This document shows positions 15,646 to 23,072 of a stretch of DNA of 32,828 nt, piece after piece. Every line of letters begins with the position of its first letter. The stretch's first letter is position 1. The stretch is from Conchiformibius kuhniae DSM 17694 (lineage in GTDB: Bacteria; Pseudomonadota; Gammaproteobacteria; Burkholderiales; Neisseriaceae). The position numbers were made by a program, and so were the translations under genes. The notes beneath the pieces were generated by a model. It was not told where the DNA came from and did not search any database. It saw only the letters and a list, made by a program, of their open reading frames with translations. The stretch covers positions 1 through 32,828 of the forward strand of contig NZ_AUAP01000022.1 of assembly GCF_000428785.1 (NCBI RefSeq), written 5' to 3'.

Positions 15646-16122
15646 ATGAACAAAATCCCCATCACCGCACACGGCGAAACGCTGTTGAAAAACGAGCTCA
15701 AACACCTCAAAAGCGTTGCCCGCCCCGAAGTGATTGCCGCCATTGCCGAAGCGCGTTCGCACGGCGACTTGTCGGAAAACGCCGAATACGAAGCCGCCAA
15801 AGAGCGCCAAGGCTTCATCGAAGGGCGCATTGCCGAAATCGAAAACAAACTCTCGCACGCCCACGTCATCAATCCCAAAGAAATCCACGCCGAAGGGCGC
15901 GTGGTGTTCGGCGCCACCGTTACCCTGTCGGATTTGGAAAGCGAAGAAGAAGTCACCTACCAAATTGTCGGCGACGACGAAGCAGACATCAAACAAAACA
16001 AAATCTCCCTGCACTCGCCCATTGCCCGCGCCATGATTGGCAAAGAAGAAGGCGATGTGGCGGAAGTGCAGGCGCCAAGCGGCGTGCGCGAATACGAAAT
16101 CATCGCCGTGCAATACATTTGA
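15646..16122 (+). CDS. greA: Transcription elongation factor GreA
   Basis: GreA enters the secondary channel of RNA polymerase and stimulates cleavage of backtracked RNA. The 158-aa product has the N-terminal coiled coil with the catalytic acidic tip D41-L-S-E44 (HGDLSENAEYEAAK) and the C-terminal FKBP-like domain ending in SGVREYEIIAVQYI. Length is normal. Two ATGs are close together; 15646 is preferred because AAAAGGA is 6 nt away, while 15640 abuts it. A DUF4149 gene follows 11 bp after the stop. Confidence 0.97.
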   Translation: MNKIPITAHGETLLKNELKHLKSVARPEVIAAIAEARSHGDLSENAEYEAAKERQGFIEGRIAEIENKLSHAHVINPKEIHAEGRVVFGATVTLSDLESEEEVTYQIVGDDEADIKQNKISLHSPIARAMIGKEEGDVAEVQAPSGVREYEIIAVQYI

Positions 16123-16133
16123 CGGAGCAGCGC

Positions 16134-16577
16134 GTGAAACGTTTGAGCGCATTAGCCGTGGCGCTGTGGCTGGGCATGCAGATTGGTTTTTATGCGGCAT
16201 CGCTGGTGCTGTTCAACCAATTGGACAAGACCGAAGCGGGGCGCATTGCGGGCATCTTGTTCCACATTGCCAATTGGACGGGGCTGGCGGCATGGAGCAC
16301 CGCATGGCTGACCTGCCGTCACACCCTGCCCTTGCGGCACGAAAAGGGGCGTTTCACACGCCGTTGGATTGCCCTGCTGCTGACCTTGCTCGCCTTTGCG
16401 GAGTGGGTGGTCAATCCGGTGATTCACGCGCTCAAACACGGACAGAGCCATTGGCTGCCCAATCTGCTGGGCGGGGGCTTCGGGGCATGGCACGGCACAT
16501 CGTATATTCTGTATCTGATTATCAGCCTGATGGGTTTGGGCTTGGGCATACGGCTGCTGCGTTTGGAAGTGCGTTGA
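16134..16577 (+). CDS. DUF4149 (TMEM205-like) membrane protein
   Basis: The 147-aa protein has four hydrophobic segments (about 5-27, 42-60, 76-95 and 118-141) with the DUF4149 look: ALWLGMQIGFYAASLVLF at the start and FxEWVVNPVIHALKHG in the middle. No function is established for the family. Translation should start at GTG 16134, six bases behind GGAG. The start is 11 bp past greA, so they form an operon; the same pairing is common in Neisseria. A terminator follows at 16585. Confidence 0.85.
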   Translation: MKRLSALAVALWLGMQIGFYAASLVLFNQLDKTEAGRIAGILFHIANWTGLAAWSTAWLTCRHTLPLRHEKGRFTRRWIALLLTLLAFAEWVVNPVIHALKHGQSHWLPNLLGGGFGAWHGTSYILYLIISLMGLGLGIRLLRLEVR

Positions 16578-16584
16578 GCAAACG

Positions 16585-16613
16585 AAAAGTGCGTCATGAG
16601 GGCGCACTTTTTT
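16585..16613. terminator. Terminator between convergent genes (greA operon and EEP hydrolase)
   Basis: AAAAGTGCG (16585-16593) pairs with CGCACTTTT (16603-16611) and is followed by TT. The A-run on the left gives a T-run on the minus strand, so it works in both directions. Confidence 0.85.
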
Positions 16614-16665
16614 ATGGAATGGAAATGGGAATTTTGCACCAACACCGTTGGCAGGGCGCGTACCG

Positions 16666-17559
16666 TCATTTGACGGCTGAAAATCGTGCCACAAGCGGAC
16701 GGTGGTCGGAATGCCGCCATGCCAAAGCGCGTACCGACTGCGCGGGTTCGCGGCTCAAAACATGGTCGATGTTCAGCCCGAACGGTTGCCAAGTGGGCAA
16801 ATAGGCGGGTGTTTGTGCCGTGATGCGGGCGTGCGCGGCAAAGTCGCGGAATACGGGCGAAAACGGGCTGCTGTTCAGGTCGCCCACCACCACCACGTCC
16901 GTTTCGCGGGCAATTTTTTCGGCGGCAGCGCGCAAATAGTCGCGGCGCACGCCGGCAAGATAGGCATTGACGGGCGGGGGCGGATGCAGGGCATACACCG
17001 CCGTACCGTCTTCTCGCACGGCACGGACATAGGGAACTGCGTCCACAAAAAACGTTTCGCACGCGGCAAGCGGCTGCCGCGACCACAACACCAGCGCAAA
17101 CGGCCCTGCTTCGCGGTGTCCGCAGCCGTGGGGGTAGGCTTGGCGCACACGCGACCACGCGGGCCGGTTTTCGTCCAATTCGGCAAAGGCGGCGATGTCG
17201 GCGCGTTCTGCCAAGATGCGTACGCTTTCGGCGGCGGGGTCGGCGTTTTCAAAATGCACGTTGTACCACAGCAGCGTCCACCCGTTGGCGGACACGGGGG
17301 CACGGGCGGGCGGCGGGCGCAGCAGCCACACGGCGCACGCCGTTGCCGATACCAGCCACAGCAGCCGCGTTTTGCCCCGCCCCGCGCACGCCGCCACAAG
17401 CAATATCAGGGCGTAATGCGGCAAAAAATGGGCAAACAGCTCCAAAAAATAGTGGTAACGCCCCATCTGCCCGCACCACAGCGCGACAAGCGAAGCGGCG
17501 GCAAGCACGTTCAAACGCTTTGCCGCCGCCTGCCGCCATATCGGTTCGGCACCCATCAT
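16666..17559 (-). CDS. Endonuclease/exonuclease/phosphatase (EEP) family membrane protein
   Basis: The 297-aa product has an N-terminal membrane part (hydrophobic segments near 17-30, 45-60 and 65-80) and an EEP domain from about residue 93. Visible EEP landmarks are WYNVHFEN (N100), AFAELDE (E127), ALHPPPP (H192), VVGDLNSSPFSPVF (D227, N229), NIDHVL and HSDHRPLVARF. All metal-binding and catalytic positions seem present. The substrate could be a phospholipid headgroup, a sugar-phosphate or nucleic acid and is not predictable. Two ATGs open the frame; only a weak GGAA precedes them. It lies 7 bp downstream of the outer-membrane protein gene, so it may be its operon partner. Confidence 0.85.
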   Translation of the reverse strand: MMGAEPIWRQAAAKRLNVLAAASLVALWCGQMGRYHYFLELFAHFLPHYALILLVAACAGRGKTRLLWLVSATACAVWLLRPPPARAPVSANGWTLLWYNVHFENADPAAESVRILAERADIAAFAELDENRPAWSRVRQAYPHGCGHREAGPFALVLWSRQPLAACETFFVDAVPYVRAVREDGTAVYALHPPPPVNAYLAGVRRDYLRAAAEKIARETDVVVVGDLNSSPFSPVFRDFAAHARITAQTPAYLPTWQPFGLNIDHVLSREPAQSVRALAWRHSDHRPLVARFSAVK

Positions 17560-17566
17560 TTCCGGT

Positions 17567-18145
17567 TCAGAAAGTATAGCGCATGCCCAAGGATACTTCG
17601 TGCGCTTTCATGTTCGCATCCATGTGGTTGTAACGGTAGCCCGCGTCCACCGCCACCTGCCTGTCCACCTGCAGGCTCACGCCCGCCATCACGCCCGGAC
17701 TGACGCGGATTTTGTCGTGGGCGATGTATTCGTCTTCATCGCCAAACGTGGATTTGACCCGATTGAGCGACAAACGCGCCCCCACATAAGGTTGCAGCGC
17801 CGTGCCGGTGTCCACATCGTAAATGGCAGACACGCCCAAACTTTGCGCCTGCGCTTTGGCATATTTGCCTTTGCTGATGCGCGGATAATGGGTGTAGTCG
17901 CCGCCCAATCGCCAATCGCCGAAATCATAACCGCCGCCCAAACGCGGCAGCACGGTGCTGCGGCGATACACGCGCTGCGTCAGCCCCGAAACGGCGCGGT
18001 CGCGGGCATCGCTGCCCACCTGCAACGCCGCCACGCCGATGTCGCCCTGCACATACACGCCGCCCGTGCCGTCTGCCGATGCCGTCTGCGCCGCCGCGCC
18101 GCACACCGCCAGCGTTACCGCCAGCGCCTGAGATTTGTTTACCAT
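17567..18145 (-). CDS. Opa/NspA-like outer-membrane beta-barrel protein (1)
   Basis: The 192-aa precursor has a signal peptide (MVNKSQALAVTLAVCGAAAQTASA, cut near residue 24) and alternating amphipathic strands typical of the 8-stranded opacity-porin family. Landmarks shared with its neighbour are DFGDWRLGGDYTHY, LQPYVGARLSLN, SPGVMAGVSLQV and DAGYRYNHMD. It ends in RYTF, the aromatic C-terminus used by the BAM machine. AAGGAAAG precedes the ATG. It lies 40 bp behind its paralogue at 18186-18791 on the same strand, a tandem duplication. Possible roles are adhesion or serum interaction, by family only. Confidence 0.85.
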   Translation of the reverse strand: MVNKSQALAVTLAVCGAAAQTASADGTGGVYVQGDIGVAALQVGSDARDRAVSGLTQRVYRRSTVLPRLGGGYDFGDWRLGGDYTHYPRISKGKYAKAQAQSLGVSAIYDVDTGTALQPYVGARLSLNRVKSTFGDEDEYIAHDKIRVSPGVMAGVSLQVDRQVAVDAGYRYNHMDANMKAHEVSLGMRYTF

Positions 18146-18185
18146 GATGCGCTTTCCTTGTTTGTAGTATTGTTCAAGCCCGAAC

Positions 18186-18791
18186 TCAACGGAACGAATA
18201 ACGCAAACCCACCGTCAGTTCGTGCGCTTTGAGTTTGCCGTCCAAATGGTTGTAGCGGTAGCCCGTATCCACCACCATGTTCCGCGCCACACGGTAGCCC
18301 ACCCCCGCCATCACGCCGGGGCTGAGTTTGGTGTCGCTGTCTTTCGCCACCGTACCGGGTGCCGACACTTCCTGACGGATGTTGTTTACCGACAGCCGCC
18401 CGCCCACATAAGGCTGCACGCCGGCAACGTACACAGGCACGTCATAAATCACCGACACGCCCGCACCGTAGGCACGGCTTTTGCTTTTTTTGTTTCCCGA
18501 AACGGCTTCCACCTGTTTGTAATGGGTGTAGTCGCCCGCCACGCGCCAGTCGCCGAAATCGTGCCCCATGCTCACACGCGGCAGCAGCGCCGATTCTTTG
18601 TAGCTTGCTTTCCAATCGCCCACGCCGTTGAGGTCTTTAAACGCCGTTTCGGCACGCAGATTGGTCAAGCCCACATCGCCCTGTACATAAAAACCGATGG
18701 TGCTGCCGTCCGCACGCGCCGTATCCGGCACCGACAGCACCAGAAAAACGGCAAAAACGGCAGCAAATGCGGCAAAAAAAGACTGCTTCAT
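18186..18791 (-). CDS. Opa/NspA-like outer-membrane beta-barrel protein (2)
   Basis: The 201-aa precursor starts at ATG 18791, behind AAGGAA; the longer upstream frame is rejected. The signal peptide ends at ARA (about residue 27). Strand motifs parallel the downstream gene: DFGDWRVAGDYTHYKQV, VQPYVGGRLSVNN, LSPGVMAGVGYRV and DTGYRYNHLD. The extracellular loops differ most. The last residues are LRYSFR, with an arginine after the usual terminal phenylalanine, which is atypical for a BAM signal. A good promoter lies at 18924-18952. The two genes are probably co-transcribed. Confidence 0.87.
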   Translation of the reverse strand: MKQSFFAAFAAVFAVFLVLSVPDTARADGSTIGFYVQGDVGLTNLRAETAFKDLNGVGDWKASYKESALLPRVSMGHDFGDWRVAGDYTHYKQVEAVSGNKKSKSRAYGAGVSVIYDVPVYVAGVQPYVGGRLSVNNIRQEVSAPGTVAKDSDTKLSPGVMAGVGYRVARNMVVDTGYRYNHLDGKLKAHELTVGLRYSFR

Positions 18792-18923
18792 AAACGGATT
18801 CCTTCGTAAAACAAAAATGGACAAACTCAAGCGCATTCTAGCCGATGGCGCACAAGGGCGTAAAGCAGCGTCCGCCGCCTGCTGCGGCAAAAAACGGGCA
18901 AAGCCGCACAGAATCATTATTTA

Positions 18924-18952
18924 TCAATACACTGAAACCAAATTAAGGTCAA
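18924..18952 (-). promoter_or_regulatory. Promoter for the outer-membrane protein pair
   Basis: Minus strand: TTGACC (18952-18947), 17 bp, TATTGA (18929-18924). The region between this promoter and the OMP start (about 130 bp) shows no gene. The downstream GATAAATAATGATT is loosely Fur-box-like, but the match is too weak to call. Confidence 0.55.
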
Positions 18953-19057
18953 AAAAATCACGCCCGCACGCCGCAATGGTGTTGTATTTCCGCACCACAA
19001 CGCGCACACCTGCACATCCGCAGGCACAAACACCCCGCAATCCAACGCATTTTTACT

Positions 19058-19086
19058 TTGCGGCAGCAAAACTTTAGCAGTATAAT
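19058..19086 (+). promoter_or_regulatory. Promoter for the roadblock-like gene
   Basis: TTGCGG (19058-19063), 17 bp, then a perfect TATAAT (19081-19086). The transcript would start near 19093, giving a 5' leader of about 226 nt. Confidence 0.65.
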
Positions 19087-19092
19087 CACATT

Positions 19093-19318
19093 GGCTTACG
19101 GAAAATGCATCGGCGTTGTCCGCAACCCGATGCCCGATGCGTGCAAGCCCGGTAAACGCTCGAGCGGTACGCTTTACAGGGCAGGCTTGATGCGCTGTCG
19201 GCGCATCAGTCCGTACCGAAACCGGCCGGTTTTCCGCCGACCGGCAATGATGGCGGTTCTGCCGTCTGCAAGCAGAACCAAAGCGTATCAATCTGTCAAT
19301 TTTTTGGAGTTATTTCTT
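19093..19318 (+). ncRNA. Long structured 5' leader (riboswitch-like, class unknown)
   Basis: Several hairpins can be drawn: GCATCGG (19107) with CCGATGC (19127), extended by GTTG/CAAC; an outer CGGTACG (19165) with CGTACCG (19212) that encloses TGATGCGC (19188)/GCGCATCA (19201); GCCGGT (19225)/ACCGGC (19240); and GGTTCTGC (19255)/GCAGAACC (19272). A second CCGATGC at 19134 offers an alternative partner to the first arm. GGAG of the following gene lies at 19306. No known riboswitch motif was recognised. It could equally be a small RNA or unexplained leader. Confidence 0.5.
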
Positions 19319-19675
19319 ATGAATTTCGATAAAACCGTATCAGAGCTGCTGAATGTGGACGGCGCCCTCGCCGCAGCAGTGGTGGACTATTCGAGCGGCA
19401 TGTTGCTGGCAGGCGGCGGTTCTGCCGTAGTGGATTTGGAAATTGCCGCCGCAGGCAATACCGAAGTGATGCGTGCCAAAATGAAAACCATGCAGATGCT
19501 CGGTTTGAAAGACCACATTGAAGATATTCTGATTACTCTGGGCAAACAATACCACCTGTTGCGCCCCCTGCGCAGCCACGACGGTTTGTTCCTGTATTCC
19601 GTATTGGAGCGTTCGCGTTCCAACTTGGCATTGGCACGCCGCTCCTTGGTCGATGCCGAAAACAATTTGGGCTAA
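19319..19675 (+). CDS. Roadblock/LC7-like small protein
   Basis: The 118-aa product looks like a roadblock/LC7-fold protein: VSELLNVDGALAAAVVDYSSGMLLA corresponds to the helix and first strands, followed by DLEIAAAGNTEVMRAKMK, GLKDHIEDILITLG and a closing helix RSNLALARRSL. In other bacteria such proteins often partner small GTPases of the MglA type or act in chemotaxis or motility; no partner is encoded here. ATG 19319 is chosen from GGAG at 19306; the longer frame upstream is structured leader. The gene stands alone between divergent OMP genes and bioB. Confidence 0.7.
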   Translation: MNFDKTVSELLNVDGALAAAVVDYSSGMLLAGGGSAVVDLEIAAAGNTEVMRAKMKTMQMLGLKDHIEDILITLGKQYHLLRPLRSHDGLFLYSVLERSRSNLALARRSLVDAENNLG

Positions 19676-19699
19676 AGGCGTATCGTTATTTAACTTATG

Positions 19700-19916
19700 C
19701 GGCGGTATGTTCAGCCAAAATCCGCACCTGCCGCGTTGAAAATCCCTGCAAGATACCCGACTTTGCGCGGATTTTCGCCTTGCATCTGCGGGTTTTGGCT
19801 TGAAAAACCGCTACGCAAAGCCGTTGATGACGCGCCCGAACCACCGCCGTCATTCCGGCACGGCTTTGCCGGCACACACACCAAAGACCGCAACACTCCG
19901 GCTTGCGGTCTTTTTG
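19700..19916 (+). ncRNA. Structured 3' region or candidate small RNA ending in a terminator
   Basis: AGCCAAAATCCGCA (19713-19726) can pair either with GCGGATTTT (19767-19775) or with TGCGGGTTTTGGCT (19787-19800, 13 of 14). Next, CAAAGCCGT...GATGACG pairs imperfectly with CGTCATT...ACGGCTTTG (about 19815-19868). A clear terminator closes the region. It may be a 3'UTR-derived or independent RNA; no strong promoter is seen and no coding frame is credible. Confidence 0.35.
19883..19915 (+). terminator. Rho-independent terminator after the roadblock gene
   Basis: AAAGACCGCAA (19883-19893) pairs perfectly with TTGCGGTCTTT (19903-19913), followed by TT. The loop is 9 nt. It is 208 bp past the stop codon. 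Confidence 0.85.
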
Positions 19917-19955
19917 CATTGCCGGCATCAGGCTGATTTTCATGTTTCAACTCAT

Positions 19956-20070
19956 AGGGCTGCACAAAGTGCAGCCCTGTGCCTTGCCCCGATTCGGACG
20001 GAGTTACGCCCCGCCCGAATAATAAAGCCGTGAACGGCGGGGGTTCAAACCGAAAAGAAACAAGATGAAA
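19956..20070 (+). repeat. Copy C of the ~120-bp three-hairpin leader cassette
   Basis: This copy has the cleanest first hairpin, GGGCTGCAC-AAA-GTGCAGCCC (19957-19977). TGCCTTGCCCCGATTCGGAC, CCGCCCGAAT, GTGAACGGCGGGG and CAAACCGAAAAGAAA follow, then ATG at 20065. That ATG opens an 11-codon frame (MKNTQANTRS, stop at 20097), which may be a chance mini-ORF or a leader peptide ahead of bioB. Confidence 0.7.
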
Positions 20071-20110
20071 AATACTCAAGCAAACACACGCAGTTAAAGA
20101 GTAAATGCTC

Positions 20111-20139
20111 TTGACAATTCGCCGGCAATGACGAAAAAT
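20111..20139 (+). promoter_or_regulatory. Possible bioB promoter
   Basis: A perfect TTGACA (20111-20116) is followed after 17 bp by AAAAAT, a weak -10. It lies about 60 bp before the bioB start. No BirA-type operator was recognised. Confidence 0.45.
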
Positions 20140-20197
20140 AAAGTACAAACATCGTTTTTCACCACGTCCCCCACCGTTCTGTTCAGGAATCCGCACC

Positions 20198-21202
20198 ATG
20201 TCCCTCTCGCCCGTTGCGCTGCGCCGCAAAACCGAACCCAAACCCCACCCCACCGCCCAATATTGGCGCAAATGCGAAGTCGAAGCCCTGTTTGACGAGC
20301 CGTTTTTGGACTTGGTGTACCGCGCCGCCGAAATCCACCGCCGCCATTTCAACCCCCGCGAAATCCAGCTCTCCACGCTGTTGTCCATCAAAACGGGCGG
20401 CTGCCCCGAAGATTGCGAATATTGCCCGCAGTCGGCGCACTACAACACGGGTTTGCCAAAATCGCAAATGTTGGACGTGTCCCACATCGTTGAAAAAGCC
20501 AAAATCGCCAAAGCACGCGGTGCCAGCCGTTTTTGCATGGGCGCGGCATGGCGCGGCCCCAAACCGGACGACGTTGCCGCCGTGTGCGAAATCATCAAAT
20601 CAGTCAAAGCACTGGGCTTGGAAACCTGCGGTACGTTCGGCATGCTGGAAACAGGCATGGCGGAAGACCTGAAACAGGCGGGCTTGGACTACTACAACCA
20701 CAATCTCGACACCGACCCCGACCGCTACAACGACATCATCCACACCCGCCGCCACGAAGACCGCATGGACACACTGGGCAAAGTGCGCCAAGCCGGCTTG
20801 AAAGTCTGCTGCGGCGGCATTGTCGGCATGAACGAAACCCGCGCCGAACGTGCGGGGCTGATTGCCAGCCTTGCCAACCTCGACCCCCAGCCCGAAAGCG
20901 TGCCCATCAACCAACTGATTAAAGTCGAAGGCACGCCTTTGGCACATGCCGAAGACTTGGACTGGACGGAATTTGTCCGCACGGTGGCGGTGGCGCGGAT
21001 TACCATGCCCCGCAGTTACGTGCGCCTGAGTGCGGGGCGCAACGCCATGCCCGAAGCCATGCAGGCGATGTGTTTTCTGGCGGGCGCCAACTCGGTGTTT
21101 TACGGCGACAAGCTGCTCACCACCGACAACCCCGAAGAAGACCGCGACCGCATCTTGATGGACAAACTCGATTTGCTGCCGCAAAAAACGGCCGGCGCAT
21201 AG
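20198..21202 (+). CDS. bioB: Biotin synthase
   Basis: BioB is a radical SAM enzyme that inserts sulfur into dethiobiotin. The 334-aa product has the SAM-cluster motif C69-x3-C73-x2-C76 (CPEDCEYC). The [2Fe-2S] ligands are C113 (RFCMGAAW), C144 (LETCGTFG), C204 (KVCCGGIVG) and R276 (SYVRLSAGR); all are offset by 16 from E. coli C53/57/60/97/128/188/R260. The N-terminus is about 16 residues longer than E. coli's. AGGA precedes the ATG. No other bio genes lie nearby. Confidence 0.97.
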   Translation: MSLSPVALRRKTEPKPHPTAQYWRKCEVEALFDEPFLDLVYRAAEIHRRHFNPREIQLSTLLSIKTGGCPEDCEYCPQSAHYNTGLPKSQMLDVSHIVEKAKIAKARGASRFCMGAAWRGPKPDDVAAVCEIIKSVKALGLETCGTFGMLETGMAEDLKQAGLDYYNHNLDTDPDRYNDIIHTRRHEDRMDTLGKVRQAGLKVCCGGIVGMNETRAERAGLIASLANLDPQPESVPINQLIKVEGTPLAHAEDLDWTEFVRTVAVARITMPRSYVRLSAGRNAMPEAMQAMCFLAGANSVFYGDKLLTTDNPEEDRDRILMDKLDLLPQKTAGA

Positions 21203-21205
21203 GGC

Positions 21206-21227
21206 ATTGTCGGATTGTGGCGACAAT
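21206..21227 (+). terminator. Weak hairpin after bioB
   Basis: ATTGTCG pairs with CGACAAT across an 8-nt loop, starting 4 bp past the bioB stop. There is no T-run, so termination efficiency is doubtful. Confidence 0.4.
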
Positions 21228-21307
21228 ACCGCGCTTGAACAATCGGCAAATAAGCAATATGATAAAACCCCAAAGCGGTAAAGCTGCCCCTATCAGGCAA
21301 CTTCCGC

Positions 21308-21313
21308 TATAAT
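21308..21313 (+). promoter_or_regulatory. -10 element upstream of zipA
   Basis: A perfect TATAAT lies 32 bp before the zipA start. No convincing -35 is seen 16-18 bp upstream. Confidence 0.45.
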
Positions 21314-21344
21314 AACGCGATTAACCTGCTTGAGACGAAAAGCA

Positions 21345-22895
21345 ATGGATAACATTCTGTTACTAATCATTATTGCATTGTGTGTCGTATTGGGGGGCAT
21401 GTTGGGGTACAACATGCTTCAGGAAAAAAGCTACCGCAACAAAATCCGCCGCCAATTCGGTCATGCCGACCGCGACGCACTGATGGGCGTACAACTGCAA
21501 TCCGTGCGGGACGGACACAATGCCGTTCACGAACACGACGTCGCGCCCGCCACCCTGCCGCGCAATGCCCAAGACGATGTCAAACGCGAACGCAAGCGCC
21601 TGAAGCCCTCCATCGTGGGCAAAACCCCGCCGCCGCCCGCCGACGACGACCCCGACGACGGCGTGTTCATCGAAGCCGCACCCGCAGCAGCACCGGTGGG
21701 GCAAACGCAAGACCACGCCACCCGACAAATCGCCGACGACGTTTCGCGCTTTGCAGACGAAGACGATGACGGCGTCCGTTTCGACCACGAAACGCCTCCC
21801 CGCGAAGTGCCGCTTGCCCGCCAACCCGACCACCCGTCTGCCGAAGCCGCGCCCGTACCGAGCGTCCGCACCGAACCCGAACACCACGCACCGCCCGCCC
21901 CCGCCCCGCAGCAGGAAGGACACGGCTTGGTCAGCGAAATCAAAGCCACCTTTGCCCGCATGCTCGGCAGCAGCGACACGCCCGCCGCCGACAAAGCCGT
22001 GGCGGTAGCACTGCCCACCGATGACGGCGGCGATGATGCGCCCGCCGCCCCGCCCAAGCCCCTGCTGATACCGTTTGCCGACCTGAAAAACAGCGACCTG
22101 CCGTGGTTCGACCCCCGTGCCGACTACATGGCATACGTTTCCCTGCGCGAAGGCACGGAACTGCTCGCCTATCCGCGCCTGTCCAACCGCCACCGCTTCC
22201 AAATCGTCGGCTGCACCATGGACGGGCTGTTCCAAATTGCCGAGCCGATTCCGGGCGTGCAATACCAAGCCTTTGCCATCGGTTTGCAGGCCATCAGCCG
22301 CAACGGTTTGGCAGACGAGCGCGAGCTGCAATTGTTCGGACAACAGGTCGATATGCTGGCGCAAAGCATGGACGGCGAAGCGGTGGTGGACGACATCGGC
22401 GCGTTTTTGGCAAACGCCCGTCCTTTGGACGAATTGTGCGCCCAAGTGGACCAAACCATCGCCATTCATTTGGTGTCGCGCATCGGCATTTTGGGGGCGG
22501 AACTGCGCTCGGCGCTCGAAGAAGCGGGTTTCCAATTGCTGGAAGAAGGCGTGTTCGGCTTTGCCGACACGGGCGGCGACATCAAATACACCATCGTTAC
22601 GCTGGACGGCAGCCGTTTTACGTCCAGCCTGCTCGCCAGCCAGCCGTATAAAGGTTTCAGCATGTTGTTCGACATCACCCGCGTGCCACCCGGCGAGGGC
22701 AATTTCGACCAATTTATGAATTTGGCGGTGCGCTTGTCGTCCACATTGGGCTTGGAGCTGGTGGACGACCAAATCCAGCAGCTTTCTACCGATTGGCTCA
22801 AGGAAGTGCGCACTTATGTGTTGGCAACACAACAGGAAATGCTCGGTGCAAACATCACGCCGGGCGGGAGTTTGGCACAAAGGCTGTTTGCCTGA
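21345..22895 (+). CDS. zipA: Cell division protein ZipA homologue
   Basis: ZipA anchors FtsZ to the inner membrane during septation. The 516-aa product has the expected order: a periplasmic stub and one membrane helix (residues ~3-23), a charged segment, and a long Pro/Ala/Asp/Glu-rich linker (about 60-240). A C-terminal ZipA_C-like domain follows, with ERELQLFGQQVDMLAQSM, LVSRIGILGAELRSALEEAG, KGFSMLFDITRVPPGEGNFDQ and LGLELVDDQIQQLS. The linker makes it longer than E. coli ZipA (328 aa) and is likely disordered. ATG 21345 is chosen over an in-frame TTG 15 nt earlier. The Shine-Dalgarno is weak. ligA, often next to zipA in Neisseria, is not here. Confidence 0.85.
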   Translation: MDNILLLIIIALCVVLGGMLGYNMLQEKSYRNKIRRQFGHADRDALMGVQLQSVRDGHNAVHEHDVAPATLPRNAQDDVKRERKRLKPSIVGKTPPPPADDDPDDGVFIEAAPAAAPVGQTQDHATRQIADDVSRFADEDDDGVRFDHETPPREVPLARQPDHPSAEAAPVPSVRTEPEHHAPPAPAPQQEGHGLVSEIKATFARMLGSSDTPAADKAVAVALPTDDGGDDAPAAPPKPLLIPFADLKNSDLPWFDPRADYMAYVSLREGTELLAYPRLSNRHRFQIVGCTMDGLFQIAEPIPGVQYQAFAIGLQAISRNGLADERELQLFGQQVDMLAQSMDGEAVVDDIGAFLANARPLDELCAQVDQTIAIHLVSRIGILGAELRSALEEAGFQLLEEGVFGFADTGGDIKYTIVTLDGSRFTSSLLASQPYKGFSMLFDITRVPPGEGNFDQFMNLAVRLSSTLGLELVDDQIQQLSTDWLKEVRTYVLATQQEMLGANITPGGSLAQRLFA

Positions 22896-22903
22896 TGCCA
22901 CGC

Positions 22904-22933
22904 AACTGCGGACGCGCCGTCCGCAGTTTTTTT
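22904..22933 (+). terminator. Terminator of zipA
   Basis: AACTGCGGAC (22904-22913) pairs with GTCCGCAGTT (22919-22928) and runs into a 7-8-base T stretch. It lies 8 bp past the stop. Confidence 0.9.
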
Positions 22934-23072
22934 CACCCGAAAAAGTGTCGGCAAGATGCCGCAAATGCTTTGGCAAACTGAAAAAAAACGTTATTTTCAC
23001 GTCAATTGCCGTGTTTTGGCGTATGATGGCGTTATTTCCCCCAACAATATCCTTCACGGGACATTCCCTACC

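Noticed and set aside
18905..18930. Fur box at the OMP promoter
   Set aside because: GATAAATAATGATT only loosely matches the 19-bp consensus.
19093..19318. Known riboswitch class (TPP, FMN, cobalamin, SAM) or 6S/RNase P RNA
   Set aside because: None of the short conserved cores I know for these was found; left as unknown class.
21363..23057. 564-codon minus-strand ORF opposite zipA
   Set aside because: Low-complexity Gly/Val/His-rich shadow; no RBS.
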